64,000 nt of DNA from positions 3,844,001 through 3,908,000 of the forward strand of contig NZ_CP036291.1 in assembly GCF_007750855.1 (NCBI RefSeq), written 5' to 3'. Both the position numbers and the translations under genes were made by a program. The DNA comes from Pirellulimonas nuda. Lineage in GTDB: Bacteria > Planctomycetota > Planctomycetia > Pirellulales > Lacipirellulaceae. Positions 63,554 through 64,000 of this stretch are shown one piece after another. The notes under the pieces are model-generated. The model was not told the DNA's origin. It worked only from the letters and a program-made list of their open reading frames with translations, and did no database searches. Within the stretch, counting starts at the first letter, position 1. The number at the start of each line of letters is the position of its first letter.

Positions 63554-64000
63554 TCACGGCGCGGCAAGGCCAAGGGCGGCCCGTGGGTTAGCCCCCGCCA
63601 TGCGTCGGGCGTCGTTGCGTGGGATCCCCGCTTCCCGCACCAGGTTCTCGAGCGCCGTGGGGAGCGGGCAGGCCGAGCCCATCAGGCGCTGCCCATCGCT
63701 CGACCACGTGGCCAGGTTGTTATCGACGACAACCTCGAGGTCACCCAGCGTAAACCGCCCCGCGCCCTTCCCGGCGGCAGAGATGGCGTCGCTGACGAGG
63801 ATCGCGCGCTCGACACCAACCGTCTTCAGGTAGTTGCGCAGCGCAAACCAGGGAACGTGGATCCCGTCGGCGATGAAGCAGGTCCACAGGCTTGGCGCCA
63901 GGCTTAGCACGCGCTGCACGATGTTGTCGTGGCGAGCCAGCGTCAGCGGGCAGCCGTTCCCCAGGTGGGTGAACATCGAGAGCCCTTGATCGATCGCCCC
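63554..64000 (-). CDS. nagA: N-acetylglucosamine-6-phosphate deacetylase, C-terminal part (cut by window edge)
   Basis: The frame is open to the last base and gives about 148 C-terminal residues. Visible are M-F-T-H-L-G-N-G-C-P, F-I-A-D-G-I-H-V-P-W, the catalytic-region L-V-S-D-A-I-S-A-A-G-K-G with the proposed acid/base aspartate, and R-L-M-G-S-A-C, equivalent to the usual L-A-G-S. The C-terminal R-M-A-G-A-N-P-R-A-A-L-G-L is also typical. The enzyme removes acetate from GlcNAc-6-phosphate in amino-sugar catabolism, and planctomycete members sometimes act on related sugars. It is convergent with the DUF1501 gene, 56 bases away. Confidence 0.85.
   Translation of the reverse strand, partial: GAIDQGLSMFTHLGNGCPLTLARHDNIVQRVLSLAPSLWTCFIADGIHVPWFALRNYLKTVGVERAILVSDAISAAGKGAGRFTLGDLEVVVDNNLATWSSDGQRLMGSACPLPTALENLVREAGIPRNDARRMAGANPRAALGLAAP

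Overview
The window is high-GC DNA from a planctomycete, most likely of the Pirellulales type. This rests on family content: paired DUF1549/DUF1553 (PSCyt) and DUF1501 proteins, DUF1559 pilin-like proteins, many PEP-CTERM proteins with dockerin-type repeats, iduronate-2-sulfatase-like and arylsulfatase-like enzymes, a sigma factor of the Rhodopirellula/Verrucomicrobium class with a FecR-like partner, and an N-terminal LEPR-motif CotH protein. No rRNA, tRNA or CRISPR array was recognised.

Layout. 1-257 is the tail of a DUF1501 gene. 991-3272 (minus) is a sigma factor and FecR-domain pair. 4095-18918 (plus) is a secreted-protein island: a PEP-CTERM protein, a DUF1559 protein and a small lipoprotein; then one 1,484-residue frame that holds three complete PEP-CTERM proteins with no stop between them; a further PEP-CTERM protein; a beta-propeller PEP-CTERM protein; two GH172 (DUF2961) glycosidases; and a last PEP-CTERM paralogue. 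18915-19658 holds decayed fragments (SpoIIAA-like and RND efflux pump). 19659-20965 is an ISAzo13-type insertion sequence.

20966-49895 holds two PEP-CTERM paralogues (one cut by the IS), a XylR-type regulator with an in-frame amber codon, a CotH/lamin-tail protein, a methyltransferase, a PAS-rich hybrid histidine kinase with a broken response-regulator remnant, a sulfatase ending in a VHL-beta-like domain, a GH2 glycosidase, an unknown membrane protein overlapping a P-loop protein gene, bacterioferritin, a di-haem peroxidase, a DUF3124 protein, an overlapping operon of ATP-grasp ligase, QEGLA/DUF1704 metallopeptidase and truncated N-formylglutamate amidohydrolase, and an IS1182-family element that cut that operon. 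49896-51202 is a second copy of the ISAzo13-type element in opposite orientation. 51203-63497 (plus) is the severed 3' end of a PEP-CTERM gene, a DUF1559 protein, a lipoprotein, a sulfatase with dockerin and PEP-CTERM ends, a tandem alpha/beta-hydrolase, a DUF1549/DUF1553 protein and a DUF1501 protein. 63554-64000 (minus) is the C-terminal part of NagA.

The strongest single observation is that the two ISAzo13-type copies are inverted repeats, apparently identical, whose 3-bp target duplications are swapped (TTA/CTA on one, TAA/CTA on the other in plus-strand terms). Flipping the 28.9 kb between them restores matching duplications at both copies. It also joins, exactly in frame, the truncated PEP-CTERM gene at 20966-21857 to the orphan dockerin/PEP-CTERM end at 51203-51492. 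The segment was therefore inverted by recombination between the copies. The restored order, PEP-CTERM then DUF1559 then lipoprotein, repeats the cassette at 4095-6697.

Functionally the window reads as polysaccharide capture and breakdown at or outside the cell surface (two sulfatases, GH2, two GH172, an esterase-like hydrolase, NagA), with a large set of exosortase-sorted surface proteins and envelope-signalling regulators.
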